This document shows, one piece after another, positions 24,729 through 33,560 of a stretch of DNA of 52,765 nt. The position numbers were made by a program, and so were the translations under genes. The stretch is from Candidatus Thiodiazotropha sp. (ex Epidulcina cf. delphinae) (lineage in GTDB: Bacteria; Pseudomonadota; Gammaproteobacteria; Chromatiales; Chromatiaceae), in the NCBI GenBank assembly GCA_025656455.1, contig JAHXHS010000036.1, positions 1 to 52,765 of the forward strand, in the 5' to 3' direction. Positions within the stretch are counted from its first letter, which is position 1, and each line of letters begins with the position of its first letter. The notes under the pieces were generated by a model, which was given only the letters and a program-made list of their open reading frames with translations, had not been told where the DNA came from and did no database searches.

Positions 24729-24729
24729 G

Positions 24730-25701
24730 ATGTTAGCATTGGCGCTCGATCAATGGCTGAGACGCTTTCGCCGACGGGCAAGGCCGGATCGTCGGGGAGG
24801 GGTCAGTGTCAAGCCACGCAGTATCTACATCCTGCCCACCAAGCAGGGTATCCTGCTCGCTGTGGTGATACTCCTCATGCTGGTAGGCTCCATCAACTAC
24901 GGCAGCAATCTCGGTCACCTGATGACCTTTCTGCTCGGCGGTATCTGGCTGACTGCGATACTCCATACCTGGCGCAATCTTTTGGGTCTAGGCCTTCAGC
25001 CACAGCAGGCCGCATCGGTGTTCGCCGGTCAGACCGCCGATTTTACCTTGCTGATGATCAATCCATCCGCCCTCGATCGTTTCGGCATTACCCTGAAGAG
25101 TCAAGGAATCCGCGGCGATTCCGTCGATATCCCGGCCAACGGCCAGACACGCCTCCATCTGCCGATACCGACACAGGTGCGTGGCGAGTTGCCACTGCCG
25201 GATATCAGCCTGCATACCCGCTACCCCCTCGGTCTCTTCCACGCCTGGACCTATGCCCGGCTCGATCTCAGCTGTCTGGTCTATCCGCAACCCGCCGGGT
25301 CGGGCGAGCCACCACCGACACCCGTCTATACCCGGAGCGACGCCGGCGACCGGGGCGTCGGTACCGACGATTTCGTCGGTCTGCGCAACTTCCGCCCAGG
25401 CGATTCGCCCAGGCATATCGACTGGAAGGCCCATGCCAGGGAGCGGGGTCTATTGAGTAAGCAATTCGGCGGTGACCGAACCGAGGAGGTGAGACTCGAT
25501 TGGGATCTGTTACAGGAGCGCGATCCGGAGAAGCGTCTCAGCCTGCTGTGCCGGTTTATCCTGCAGGCTGAGGCGCGGGAGCAATCCTATGCACTCAGGA
25601 TTCCGGGGCAGAAGATCGAAAGCGGCATGGGTCCCATGCATCAGCAACGCTGTCTAAGCGCACTCGCCAGGTTCGGAGCCGGTAATGCAGCAACCGGTTG
25701 A
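24730..25701 (+). CDS. DUF58 protein with vWA-like domain
   Basis: 323 residues from the ATG at 24730, one base after the MoxR stop; the frame is open far upstream, but that part is antisense-free MoxR-coding DNA and is rejected. Two N-terminal membrane helices (GILLAVVILLMLVGSINYGS and MTFLLGGIWLTAILHTW), a beta-rich periplasmic or cytoplasmic part, and the DUF58 core GLRNFRPGDSPRHIDWKAHA followed by RERGLLSKQFGGDR. Partner of MoxR. It overlaps the TgpA start by 17 bp. Confidence 0.9.
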   Translation: MLALALDQWLRRFRRRARPDRRGGVSVKPRSIYILPTKQGILLAVVILLMLVGSINYGSNLGHLMTFLLGGIWLTAILHTWRNLLGLGLQPQQAASVFAGQTADFTLLMINPSALDRFGITLKSQGIRGDSVDIPANGQTRLHLPIPTQVRGELPLPDISLHTRYPLGLFHAWTYARLDLSCLVYPQPAGSGEPPPTPVYTRSDAGDRGVGTDDFVGLRNFRPGDSPRHIDWKAHARERGLLSKQFGGDRTEEVRLDWDLLQERDPEKRLSLLCRFILQAEAREQSYALRIPGQKIESGMGPMHQQRCLSALARFGAGNAATG

Positions 25702-27682
25702 TCGTACCGCGACACCCTACGTATTGTTACAACTCAGTCTTGTCACGGGACTGACGCTATTGCCCCATGGCATGAATCTGACCCTGGCTGTCAATCTCTA
25801 CCTGATCCTCTTGCTCGGCTGGCGAATAGCCAGCCTGCGCCTGCCCCGTATTAAGCCTGGCCGTTGGCTGCTCCTGCTGGCCACACTGGGGGGGGTTCTC
25901 CTGGTCTACACCCAGTACCGCACCCTGATCGGGCGGGACGCCGGGGTCGCCCTGCTGGCGGTGATGCTGCTACTCAAGGTGATGGAGGCAAACAAACAAC
26001 GCGATATCTATGTCTCGGTGTTTATCGCCTATTTTGTGCTCGTAACCCATTTTTTGTTCAATCAGTCGCTGTTGCTGTCGCTCTATCTATTGCTGGTCAT
26101 GGTCTGCCTGACGGCATTGCTGCTCGAGATAAACCGCGTCACAGCCTCCCCGCGTCCCTATCAGCCCTTGATAAAGACATTGCTGATCACCCTCCAGGCC
26201 TTTCCCATCGCCCTTATCCTGTTCGTCGTCTTTCCACGCATCACTCAGCCCCTGTGGAGTCTCGGCAACAGCGCCACCGCCATGACCGGTCTCAGCGACC
26301 GGGTCACCCCCGGCGCCATCAGTCAATTGATCGAATCGGCGGAAGTCGCATTCCGCGCTGAATTCAAACAGTCGCCACCTGTTGCGGAGCAACGCTACTG
26401 GCGGGGTTTGGTGCTTTGGGATACGGATGGCTACAGTTGGTACACAGACCCAAGGCAACCCCTGGCTGGCGGCTCACCCGAGATTACCATGCGCGGTGAA
26501 TCCTATGTCTACAACATCTTTCTCGAGCCGCATAACAGAACCTGGTTGTACAGTCTCGATCTTCCGATCAGCGCACCGACACGGACCCGACTGAGCAGGG
26601 ATTTTCAGTTATGGATGGAGAAGCCACTGACTCGGCCACTGCGCTATACCGGACACTCAGCCACCGACTACCGCACCCCGGAACTCTCCCTTGACATGCG
26701 CCAACGGGCACTGCGGCTCAGCGACAACCTGACCCAACGCCAACGGGATCTTGTCTCCCGCTGGCAGGCAACGGCATCGAATGACTCACAGCTGGTCGAA
26801 ATGGCCCTTGGTTTTTTCAACTCCAATCCCTTCATCTATACGCTTACACCACCGGTCTATTTAAATAACCCCATAGACGAATTCCTGTTTGAGGGACGGG
26901 AGGGCTTCTGTGAACACTATGCCACCAGTTTCACGCAACTGATGCGCCTGGCCGGGATCCCCGCCCGCCTGGTGGTGGGTTATCAGGGGGGTGAATACAA
27001 TCAACTCGGCGACTACTTCATTGTCCGACAATATGACGCCCATGCCTGGTCAGAGGTCTGGCTGGCGCAGCAGGGGTGGGTGCGAGTGGATCCCACCGCG
27101 GCCGTGGCGCCGGAACGGGTAAGATACTCCATCAGATCAGACTTCGGAGAGGAGGGATCGCCGGCGCTGTTCAGGACTGACAATGGCGGCGTTGTCAGTT
27201 CACTGTTTCGCCAATTGGGCCTTGCCTTGGACAACGCCAACGTCCAGTGGCGGCATTGGGTCATCGGTTACAGCCGGGAGCACCAATTCAGTCTGATGCG
27301 CGGTCTCGGGTTTGATTTTCTATCTCCAACCCAATGGAGCCTGATCACCACCGGCATGATAGCGGCCAGCCTGTTGATTGTCGGCCTGCGCATCACCTGG
27401 CAGGGAAAACGGCGTGCAACGCCGATCCAGGCGGTTTATCGACGCTTTTGCCGGCGGCTCTCCCGCCTTGGCATCGACCGGCTCCCCTATGAAGGGCCAA
27501 TCGACTTTGCAACCCGGGCATCCCGACGGCGCCCCGATCTGGCAGCGCAGATCCAGCGAATAACCGCTCTCTACATTCGTTTGCGTTATGGCCCACACGG
27601 CGGGGAGGCTGACAGGCGGGCCTTTACGACCCAGGTGCGCCTGTTCCGTCCCCCGCGCCGTTATCGGAAGCTCAACGGTTAA
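25685..27682 (+). CDS. TgpA-type transglutaminase-like membrane protein
   Basis: 665 residues. The N-terminal part holds several membrane helices (DUF3488 region: LLQLSLVTGLTLLPHGMNLT, LLAVMLLLKVMEANKQRDIY, LLSLYLLLVMVCLTALLLEI). The periplasmic transglutaminase core has catalytic Cys409 in EGFCEHYATSFTQLMRLAGI, His453 in YDAHAWSEVW and Asp469 in RVDPTAAV. A C-terminal membrane helix (GMIAASLLIVGLRIT) and DUF4129-like tail follow. TgpA of Pseudomonas is essential and acts at the envelope. Its stop overlaps that of the convergent DUF465 gene. Confidence 0.93.
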   Translation: MQQPVDRTATPYVLLQLSLVTGLTLLPHGMNLTLAVNLYLILLLGWRIASLRLPRIKPGRWLLLLATLGGVLLVYTQYRTLIGRDAGVALLAVMLLLKVMEANKQRDIYVSVFIAYFVLVTHFLFNQSLLLSLYLLLVMVCLTALLLEINRVTASPRPYQPLIKTLLITLQAFPIALILFVVFPRITQPLWSLGNSATAMTGLSDRVTPGAISQLIESAEVAFRAEFKQSPPVAEQRYWRGLVLWDTDGYSWYTDPRQPLAGGSPEITMRGESYVYNIFLEPHNRTWLYSLDLPISAPTRTRLSRDFQLWMEKPLTRPLRYTGHSATDYRTPELSLDMRQRALRLSDNLTQRQRDLVSRWQATASNDSQLVEMALGFFNSNPFIYTLTPPVYLNNPIDEFLFEGREGFCEHYATSFTQLMRLAGIPARLVVGYQGGEYNQLGDYFIVRQYDAHAWSEVWLAQQGWVRVDPTAAVAPERVRYSIRSDFGEEGSPALFRTDNGGVVSSLFRQLGLALDNANVQWRHWVIGYSREHQFSLMRGLGFDFLSPTQWSLITTGMIAASLLIVGLRITWQGKRRATPIQAVYRRFCRRLSRLGIDRLPYEGPIDFATRASRRRPDLAAQIQRITALYIRLRYGPHGGEADRRAFTTQVRLFRPPRRYRKLNG

Positions 27683-27915
27683 TCATGCAGGATCGCGTAG
27701 AGCTTGTCCTTCAACAGTAGACGGCGTTTCTTCATCTCCTCGATATGAAAATCCGATACCGGGGTGCTCAACTCTTCGAGATTCCGAATATGCGCATCCA
27801 ACCAATCATATTCGTCCATCAGATGATGAAATGCCTCGTTGCTCTCGCGCAACTCGACAATCTTCTGCGCGTATTCCGGAAATTCGTTTAAAAGATCATG
27901 GGGTTCACCCAGCAT
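27679..27915 (-). CDS. DUF465 (YdcH-like) small protein
   Basis: 78 residues from the ATG at 27913-27915, supported by AGGAG 7 bases upstream; a longer start at 27939 has no such site. The whole chain is a charged helical hairpin: LNEFPEYAQKIVELRESNEA, then a loop, then EEMKKRRLLLKDKLYAILHD. DUF465 proteins are widespread and of uncertain role. It is tail-to-tail with tgpA, overlapping by 4 bp. Confidence 0.88.
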   Translation of the reverse strand: MLGEPHDLLNEFPEYAQKIVELRESNEAFHHLMDEYDWLDAHIRNLEELSTPVSDFHIEEMKKRRLLLKDKLYAILHD

Positions 27916-27969
27916 TATTTTTCTCCTCTTCAAATGCAATATGCATCGTATTCCACCACAGTTTACCGA

Positions 27970-29316
27970 CTATTTACCAATACAGAAGGCACTGAATATC
28001 CGTCCCAGGAGATCATCCGCGCTAAATTCGCCGGTTATCTCCGACAATGCCTGCTGCGCCAGGCGGAGATCTTCGGCCAGCAGTTCGCCGGCCTGATCCC
28101 TCTGTAGACTCAAGACCCCCTGGCGCAGATGCCGCAACGCCCTCTCCAAGGCATCGAGATGCCGGCGACGGGCGATGAACTCGCCCTCGCCCTGGTCCAC
28201 ATAACCGGCGCAGACCTTGAGATGTTCTCTCAGCAGGTCGATACCCTGGCCCTGTTTGGCGGAGAGGGCGATTTCGATGCCGGATTCGTCCTCACTTACG
28301 GCGGGCGGTCTGTTGGCGATATCGATTTTATTGCGCACCAGCGTAACGGGAACCCTGGCGGGGAGTTGAGTACGATCGATGGCCAGATGCCGCGGGTCGG
28401 TCTGGTCGTCGAACACCCAGAGAACCCGGTCAGCCTGCTCGATCTGTCGTCTTGCTCGGCGGATGCCCTCTTCCTCCACCGGGTCCCGGCTCTCGTGCAG
28501 GCCCGCTGTATCGATAATATGCAACGGCAGGCCGTCAATCGAAATCCTCTCCCGCAGCAGATCCCTGGTGGTGCCGGGGATTTCAGTCACGATAGCCGCT
28601 TCGACACCGGCCAAGGCATTCAGCAAGCTCGATTTGCCTGCATTGGGACGCCCGGCGATGACCAGGGTCAGACCGTCTCTCAGCAGTCTGCCGGTGTGTG
28701 CGCTCTTCTCGGTTCTCAGCACATCGTCGAGGATGCTATGTAAGCGCTCACTTATTTTTCCATCGTTGAGATAATCGATCTCCTCCTCGGGAAAGTCGAT
28801 GGCCGACTCCACATACAGGCGCAATTCGATCACGCTTTCGACCAGGCGGTGAATATGCTCGGAAAAGACCCCTTGCAGGGTGCGACCGGCAAGACGGACC
28901 GCCGCGCGACTGCCGGCATCGATCAAATCGGCTATCGCCTCAGCCTGAACCAGATCGAGTTTGTCATTCAGAAAGGCCCTTTCACTGAACTCCCCTGGCC
29001 TGGCCAGTCTGGCGCCCAGTTGCAGGGAGCGTTGCAGCAGCAGATCCATCACTACCGGACCGCCGTGTCCCTGCAGCTCCAAGACATCCTCACCGGTGAA
29101 CGAGTGGGGAGCGGGAAAAAAGAGCGCAATGCCACTATCGATGACATCCCCATGCTCATCGAGAAACCGTTTCAGGCAAGCCTGCCTGGGGGGAGGGAGC
29201 GCGCCGATGAGCGCCCGGGCAATGCTATCGCAGTCCGGACCGCTGATACGTACTATGCCCACCCCACCGCGACCGGACGGGGTGGCGACAGCAGCGATGG
29301 TATCACGCGGCTGCAC
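27970..29316 (-). CDS. mnmE: tRNA modification GTPase MnmE (TrmE)
   Basis: 448 residues from a GTG at 29314-29316 (VQPRDTIAAVATPSGRGGVG), 16 bases past the yidC stop; the longer frame enters yidC and E. coli MnmE is 454 residues. N-terminal tetrahydrofolate-binding region, G domain with GRPNAGKSSLLNALAG, G2/G3 (IPGTTRD and DTAGLHES), NKID, and the C-terminal FCIGK with the conserved Cys. With MnmG it forms the 5-carboxymethylaminomethyl modification of wobble uridines. The start codon is not certain because there is no strong ribosome-binding site. Confidence 0.93.
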   Translation of the reverse strand: MQPRDTIAAVATPSGRGGVGIVRISGPDCDSIARALIGALPPPRQACLKRFLDEHGDVIDSGIALFFPAPHSFTGEDVLELQGHGGPVVMDLLLQRSLQLGARLARPGEFSERAFLNDKLDLVQAEAIADLIDAGSRAAVRLAGRTLQGVFSEHIHRLVESVIELRLYVESAIDFPEEEIDYLNDGKISERLHSILDDVLRTEKSAHTGRLLRDGLTLVIAGRPNAGKSSLLNALAGVEAAIVTEIPGTTRDLLRERISIDGLPLHIIDTAGLHESRDPVEEEGIRRARRQIEQADRVLWVFDDQTDPRHLAIDRTQLPARVPVTLVRNKIDIANRPPAVSEDESGIEIALSAKQGQGIDLLREHLKVCAGYVDQGEGEFIARRRHLDALERALRHLRQGVLSLQRDQAGELLAEDLRLAQQALSEITGEFSADDLLGRIFSAFCIGK

Positions 29317-29332
29317 GGCCGATGCCCATGGA

Positions 29333-31000
29333 TCAGTTGGCCGACTGCTCGATCTTCCTGGTGATATACCACTGTTGGGCAATCGAAATGATATTGTTGA
29401 CCACCCAATAGAGCACCAGGCCCGCCGGAAAGAAGGCGAAAAAGATAGTAAACACGAACGGAAGACTCATCATGATCTTCGCCTGCATGGGATCGAGAGG
29501 CGCAGGGTTGAGTTTTTGCTGCACAAACATCGAGACACCCATGATCAGGGGCAGGATGAAATAGGGATCCTTCTCCGACAGGCTCTCGATCCACAGGATC
29601 CAGGGGGCCTGGCGCAGTTCGACGCTCTCCAACAACACCCAGTAGAGAGCGATGAAGACCGGTATCTGCACCAGAATCGGCAGACAGCCGCCCAGGGGAT
29701 TGACCTTCTCCTTCTTATACATCTCCATCATCGCCTGGTTGAGACGCTGCTTATCGTCGCCAAAACGATCCTTCATCGCCTGCAGCCTGGGCGTAAGCTT
29801 GCGCATATTCGCCATCGACTTGTAGCTGGTCTCCGAGAGCTTGAAAAAGGCCGCTTTGATCAGCAGGGTGAGGATGATAATCGACCATCCCCAATTGCCG
29901 ACCCAGTCATTGATTGTCTTGAGCAACCAGAAAATCGGTTTGGCGATGACCGTCAACCAGCCATAATCGACGGTCAGTTCCAGACCCTCGGCGATCTTCT
30001 CCAATTGATCCTGCAACTTGGGACCGATATAGAGTTCACGATTCAGGATCTTGGTCTCGCCAGGCGCCACGGTGACTGAAGGGGAGTAGCTGCCGATCAG
30101 ATATTTTCCACCCGCCAGGGCGTTGGTGTAGTAGTGCTCTATCTGCTCTTTGGGCGGTATCCAGGCGCTCAGAAAGTAGTGCTGAATCATCGCCAGCCAG
30201 CCCTGGTCCGATTCGATTTTCAGGGCTTTCTTCGCCATCTCATCGAAATCGACTTTCTCGTACTTATCCTTGGGGGTGTAGTAGACACCGCCCGTATAGG
30301 TGTAGGTGGTGAAACCAGAGGCGCTGCCGCCAGGCTCGGTGCGCTGCAACTGGCCATAATCCCTGGCCGCCCAGCTCTCGTCAGATCGATTTTCGATCTG
30401 ATAGCGCACATCGACCAGATAACTGCCGCGCCGCAACATGAACTGTTTAGTGATATTCACCCCGTCAGCACTGGTCCAAACGAGCGGTATCACCAGCTCA
30501 TCCACCCCCTCGGTCATTCGATAGGTGTGCTTCTCGGTGCGGTAGATCGCTTCATGGCTAGGCGCCTTCCCCTTTTCACTGCCAATCAGGCCGGATTGAG
30601 CAATGAAGATATCCGGCTCCGACGGAGAGAGCAGTTCGACCTTCATATCCGGCTGCTCCAGCGAGTCGGGATAGTCGAGCAGAAAAGCCTTTTGCACCGT
30701 GCCTCCCTGGGTGGAAATTTCCAACTTCAACAGATCCGTTTCAACCGCTATCACCTCTGATGCAAGGCCTTTCCCATCCGCTGCTCCGGGATCGGGGGTG
30801 GTAGCGGCCGCAGGCAGATCCGCCTTCACCTCCGCGGTCGGAACCGATGCCGTTCCCACACCGACCGCAGGCGGCGCAGACGATTCGGCCTCCTTGGGCG
30901 GACTCTGATTCGGTGTGCCGTAGTCTTGCTGCCAGGCCTGGTAGAGCAAAAGGCCCAAAAAGGCGAGGGTGAAAAAGAGAATCAGTCTTAGATTATCCAT
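29333..31000 (-). CDS. yidC: Membrane protein insertase YidC
   Basis: 555 residues from the ATG at 30998-31000 (MDNLRLILFFTLAFLGLLLY). This overlaps the yidD stop by 8 bp, the usual arrangement; the frame upstream to 31174 is antiparallel-free yidD-coding DNA and is rejected. One N-terminal membrane helix, a large periplasmic domain rich in Pro/Ala at its start, and the C-terminal Oxa1 core with membrane helices (GWSIIILTLLIKAAFFKLSE, IPVFIALYWVLLESVELRQA). Inserts membrane proteins with or without Sec. Confidence 0.96.
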   Translation of the reverse strand: MDNLRLILFFTLAFLGLLLYQAWQQDYGTPNQSPPKEAESSAPPAVGVGTASVPTAEVKADLPAAATTPDPGAADGKGLASEVIAVETDLLKLEISTQGGTVQKAFLLDYPDSLEQPDMKVELLSPSEPDIFIAQSGLIGSEKGKAPSHEAIYRTEKHTYRMTEGVDELVIPLVWTSADGVNITKQFMLRRGSYLVDVRYQIENRSDESWAARDYGQLQRTEPGGSASGFTTYTYTGGVYYTPKDKYEKVDFDEMAKKALKIESDQGWLAMIQHYFLSAWIPPKEQIEHYYTNALAGGKYLIGSYSPSVTVAPGETKILNRELYIGPKLQDQLEKIAEGLELTVDYGWLTVIAKPIFWLLKTINDWVGNWGWSIIILTLLIKAAFFKLSETSYKSMANMRKLTPRLQAMKDRFGDDKQRLNQAMMEMYKKEKVNPLGGCLPILVQIPVFIALYWVLLESVELRQAPWILWIESLSEKDPYFILPLIMGVSMFVQQKLNPAPLDPMQAKIMMSLPFVFTIFFAFFPAGLVLYWVVNNIISIAQQWYITRKIEQSAN

Positions 31001-31229
31001 GAAACTGCTTTTTTTGGGGTTCAGGTACCGGATCCACCCCCCCTTCATGCCAGGGGTGACACCGTAGGATACGTTTGAGCGAAAGCCACAGACCGTGCCA
31101 CACACCATGCTTTTCCAAGGCCTCCCGTGCATAGGCGGAGCAACTTGGATAGAAGCGGCAGTGCTGGCCGACAAACGGGCTCAGTATAGTTTGGTAGAGC
31201 CTGATCAGAAAGATCATCATGCGACGCAT
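30993..31229 (-). CDS. yidD: Membrane protein insertion efficiency factor
   Basis: 78 residues from the ATG at 31227-31229 (MRRMMIFLIRLYQTILSPFV), preceded by GGTGGA. It starts inside the rnpA end (13-bp overlap). The family pattern is GQHCRFYPSCSAYAREALEK then LRCHPWHEGGVDPVP. A small peripheral inner-membrane protein that assists YidC. Co-transcribed rnpA-yidD-yidC-mnmE. Confidence 0.93.
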   Translation of the reverse strand: MRRMMIFLIRLYQTILSPFVGQHCRFYPSCSAYAREALEKHGVWHGLWLSLKRILRCHPWHEGGVDPVPEPQKKQFHG

Positions 31230-31579
31230 AGTTCCACCATTTTCCGCCAATGCAGGCTCAGTGAATGTGAACAACGCCTATTCTCCGCGGCTGCCGCACC
31301 CTTCCTGGCAACAACCACGAGATCGAGCCCCTTCAGCAGGGCCTGGTTCTGTCTGAAACTTTCACGAATCAGACGTTTAAGACGATTTCTATCCACCGCC
31401 AGACGACAGTTCTTCTTTGAGACGGCAAGCCCCAGACGCGCACGGTCCAAGTGATTGGGCCGACCCAGCACCAGAAACTGTTTGTCCACAGAACGCCTGC
31501 CGTCATCAAAAACCCGACGGTACTCGTCGGGTTTGAGGAGTCTACGACTCGAGGGAAACGCCTCTTCCGATCTTGGCAA
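31217..31579 (-). CDS. rnpA: Ribonuclease P protein component
   Basis: 120 residues from a TTG at 31577-31579, 11 bases after the rpmH stop. The RNR motif is ARLGLAVSKKNCRLAVDRNR followed by LKRLIRESFRQNQ, which binds the RNase P RNA. N-terminal RRLLKPDEYRRVFDDG is typical. No strong ribosome-binding site is visible; translation coupling with rpmH is likely. Confidence 0.93.
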   Translation of the reverse strand: MPRSEEAFPSSRRLLKPDEYRRVFDDGRRSVDKQFLVLGRPNHLDRARLGLAVSKKNCRLAVDRNRLKRLIRESFRQNQALLKGLDLVVVARKGAAAAENRRCSHSLSLHWRKMVELCVA

Positions 31580-31590
31580 GGATCGCTTGT

Positions 31591-31725
31591 TCAGAGAGCT
31601 ATACGGGCACGGCCCTTGGCGCGTCGTGCCTTCAGCACCTTACGGCCGTTACGCGTTGCCATGCGGGCACGAAAACCGTGCGTGCGCGCTCTCTTGAGAT
31701 TACTGGGCTGAAAGGTTCTTTTCAT
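31591..31725 (-). CDS. rpmH: 50S ribosomal protein L34
   Basis: 44 residues, so short that simple ORF scans miss it. It starts MKRTFQPSNLKRARTHGFRA and continues with ATRNGRKVLKARRAKGRARI before the stop at 31591-31593. Every conserved position of L34 is present. The standard rpmH-rnpA-yidD-yidC-mnmE order follows. Confidence 0.98.
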   Translation of the reverse strand: MKRTFQPSNLKRARTHGFRARMATRNGRKVLKARRAKGRARIAL

Positions 31726-31787
31726 AAACTGTCTACCGGTGGATCCGTCAAAAATTTCATAAAATTATGGACGAAAAAAAGACGCGT

Positions 31788-31817
31788 AGCCTAGTCCCAA
31801 ACACCGGGTGATGTCAA
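31788..31817 (-). promoter_or_regulatory. Probable rpmH promoter
   Basis: On the minus strand, -35 TTGACA (31812-31817, perfect), 18-base spacer, -10 TAGGCT (31788-31793, 3 of 6), followed by a GC-rich stretch (ACGCGTC) like the discriminators of growth-rate-regulated ribosomal promoters. The leader to rpmH would be about 55 bases. Confidence 0.55.
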
Positions 31818-31861
31818 TAGAGAATCGCTAATAAGGGCAAGATAATGAAATAGATCATAAC

Positions 31862-31889
31862 TGTGGATAACTACCCCGACCAGGGGTAG
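31862..31889. promoter_or_regulatory. DnaA box and adjoining hairpin upstream of dnaA
   Basis: TGTGGATAA at 31862-31870 is a perfect DnaA box (reverse complement TTATCCACA). Directly next to it CTACCCC-GACCA-GGGGTAG (31871-31889) is a perfect 7-bp stem. It lies between the divergent rpmH and dnaA genes and may mediate dnaA autoregulation. The region 31890-31999 shows no further clear signals. Confidence 0.7.
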
Positions 31890-31999
31890 ACTTGGCAATT
31901 CGAAGGATGATACCGATCAGGCCTGCGACAGCCTTGCACCACCGGTATGACCTGACGCAACCCCTATCGCAACCCACTCGACGCTGCTGGAGAGAGAAT

Positions 32000-33334
32000 T
32001 TGAACCTTTGGCAACGATGCACAGAGCACTTGGAACAGGTACTCTCCCCGCAGCAATACAACACCTGGATTCGCCCTTTACAGATCATTGAGGAGCCCCT
32101 GATTCTGAAACTCCTGGCGCCTAACCGTTTCGTCCTCGATTGGGTCCGCAATAATTACCTGGATACCATACAGAATCACCTCAATATGCTATGCAATGGG
32201 GATGCGCCAACGGTAATGGTGGAGATCGGCACCAAGAAGCGACCAGGCCAAAAACAGCCCGAACCGCCGCAACCCATCATGGTAACGACCTCGACCGACA
32301 GACCTGCGCCGATCGAGAGCAATCTCAGTCCCGGTTTTGTCTTCGACACCTTTGTCGAGGGCAAGTCGAATCAAATCGCCCGCGCGGCGTCCATGCAGAT
32401 TGGAGAAAACCCTGGCAAGGCCTACAACCCCCTGTTCATCTACGGCGGCGTCGGTCTCGGCAAAACCCACTTGATGCATGCCGTCGGAAATATGATGATC
32501 AAAAGGAATCCCCAGGCAAGGGTGGTCTATCTCCATTCAGAGCGTTTCGTTGCCGAGATGGTCAAGGCCCTGCAGCACAACACCATTGAGCAGTTCAAAA
32601 GAAAATACCGCTCAGTCAATGCCCTGCTGATCGACGATATCCAGTTTTTCGCCGGCAAGGAACGATCCCAGGAGGAGTTCTTCCATACCTTCAACGCCCT
32701 GTTCGAGTCTCAGCAGCAGATCATTCTCTCCAGCGACCGGTTTCCCAAAGAGGTCAGCGGCCTCGAGGAGCGCCTTAAATCACGTTTCGGCTGGGGACTC
32801 ACCGTTGCCATCGAGCCACCGGATCTCGAAACCAGAGTCGCAATCCTGCAAAGCAAGGCCCTGCAATTGAATGCCGAACTGCCCAATGAAGTGGCCTTCT
32901 TCATGGGCAAGCGCATCCGCTCCAACATTCGTGAGCTGGAGGGTGCGCTCAGGCGAGTGATCGCCAACGCAACATTCACTGGACGCGAGATAAATCTGGA
33001 TTTCGCAAAGAATGCGCTACGTGACATGCTCGCTGCTCATGATAAGCAAATCACCATCGAAAATATCCAAAAAACCGTTGCTGAGTATTTTCAGATCCGC
33101 ACTTCGGATCTAACATCCTCCAAACGGAGTCGTTCCATTGCACGGCCGAGACAGATCGCCATGACGCTTGCTAAGGAACTGACCAATCACAGCTTGCCGG
33201 AAATAGGCAATGCTTTCGGCGGTAGAGATCATACGACGGTCATGCACGCCAACAGAAAAGTAAAGGAGTTACGCGAAAGCGACCCACGCATCTCCGAAGA
33301 CTACTCAAACCTGTTGAGGACACTTAGCAGTTAG
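32000..33334 (+). CDS. dnaA: Chromosomal replication initiator DnaA
   Basis: 444 residues from a TTG at 32000-32002. It is preferred over the longer frame from 31892 because (L)NLWQRCTEHLEQVLSPQQY-type starts are the DnaA N-terminus and GGAGAG lies about 6 bases upstream. The AAA+ domain has Walker A FIYGGVGLGKTHLMHAVGNM and Walker B ALLIDDIQFFAGK; domain IV has the DNA-binding signature MTLAKELTNHSLPEIGNAFG then GRDHTTVMHA. It binds DnaA boxes at the origin and opens DNA. Confidence 0.97.
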   Translation: MNLWQRCTEHLEQVLSPQQYNTWIRPLQIIEEPLILKLLAPNRFVLDWVRNNYLDTIQNHLNMLCNGDAPTVMVEIGTKKRPGQKQPEPPQPIMVTTSTDRPAPIESNLSPGFVFDTFVEGKSNQIARAASMQIGENPGKAYNPLFIYGGVGLGKTHLMHAVGNMMIKRNPQARVVYLHSERFVAEMVKALQHNTIEQFKRKYRSVNALLIDDIQFFAGKERSQEEFFHTFNALFESQQQIILSSDRFPKEVSGLEERLKSRFGWGLTVAIEPPDLETRVAILQSKALQLNAELPNEVAFFMGKRIRSNIRELEGALRRVIANATFTGREINLDFAKNALRDMLAAHDKQITIENIQKTVAEYFQIRTSDLTSSKRSRSIARPRQIAMTLAKELTNHSLPEIGNAFGGRDHTTVMHANRKVKELRESDPRISEDYSNLLRTLSS

Positions 33335-33560
33335 TGTGGATAAATTGTTGAGAAAATCAGGTAATATTAAACAACTAAACTATCCACAACTCGCCAACAA
33401 CTAGTTTGCAGGATCAGGGTCGTTGAAATCATATAAAATATGCTTAAAAAACATATAAAAATCAACTACATATCAACAATGATCTTAGATATCTACAGAC
33501 CTAATAATAATAACAGTCTGTATATATATAAAAGAAATAATTAAATGCTGAGTGGAAAAC
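33335..33560. other. oriC: Probable oriC, dnaA-dnaN intergenic region
   Basis: It begins with a perfect DnaA box TGTGGATAA at 33335-33343, right after the dnaA stop, and has a one-mismatch box CTATCCACA at 33380-33388. From about 33425 to 33545 the DNA is very AT-rich (ATATAAAATATGCTTAAAAA, AACATATAAAAATC, TAATAATAATAA, TATATATATAAAAG), suited to duplex opening. TACAGAC (33494-33500) and GTCTGTA (33516-33522) form an inverted repeat. Position between dnaA and dnaN is the origin in pseudomonads and related groups. Confidence 0.7.

Noticed and set aside
24466..24729. Upstream extension of the DUF58 frame
   Set aside because: It lies wholly inside the moxR coding region; the ATG at 24730 gives the expected DUF58 length.
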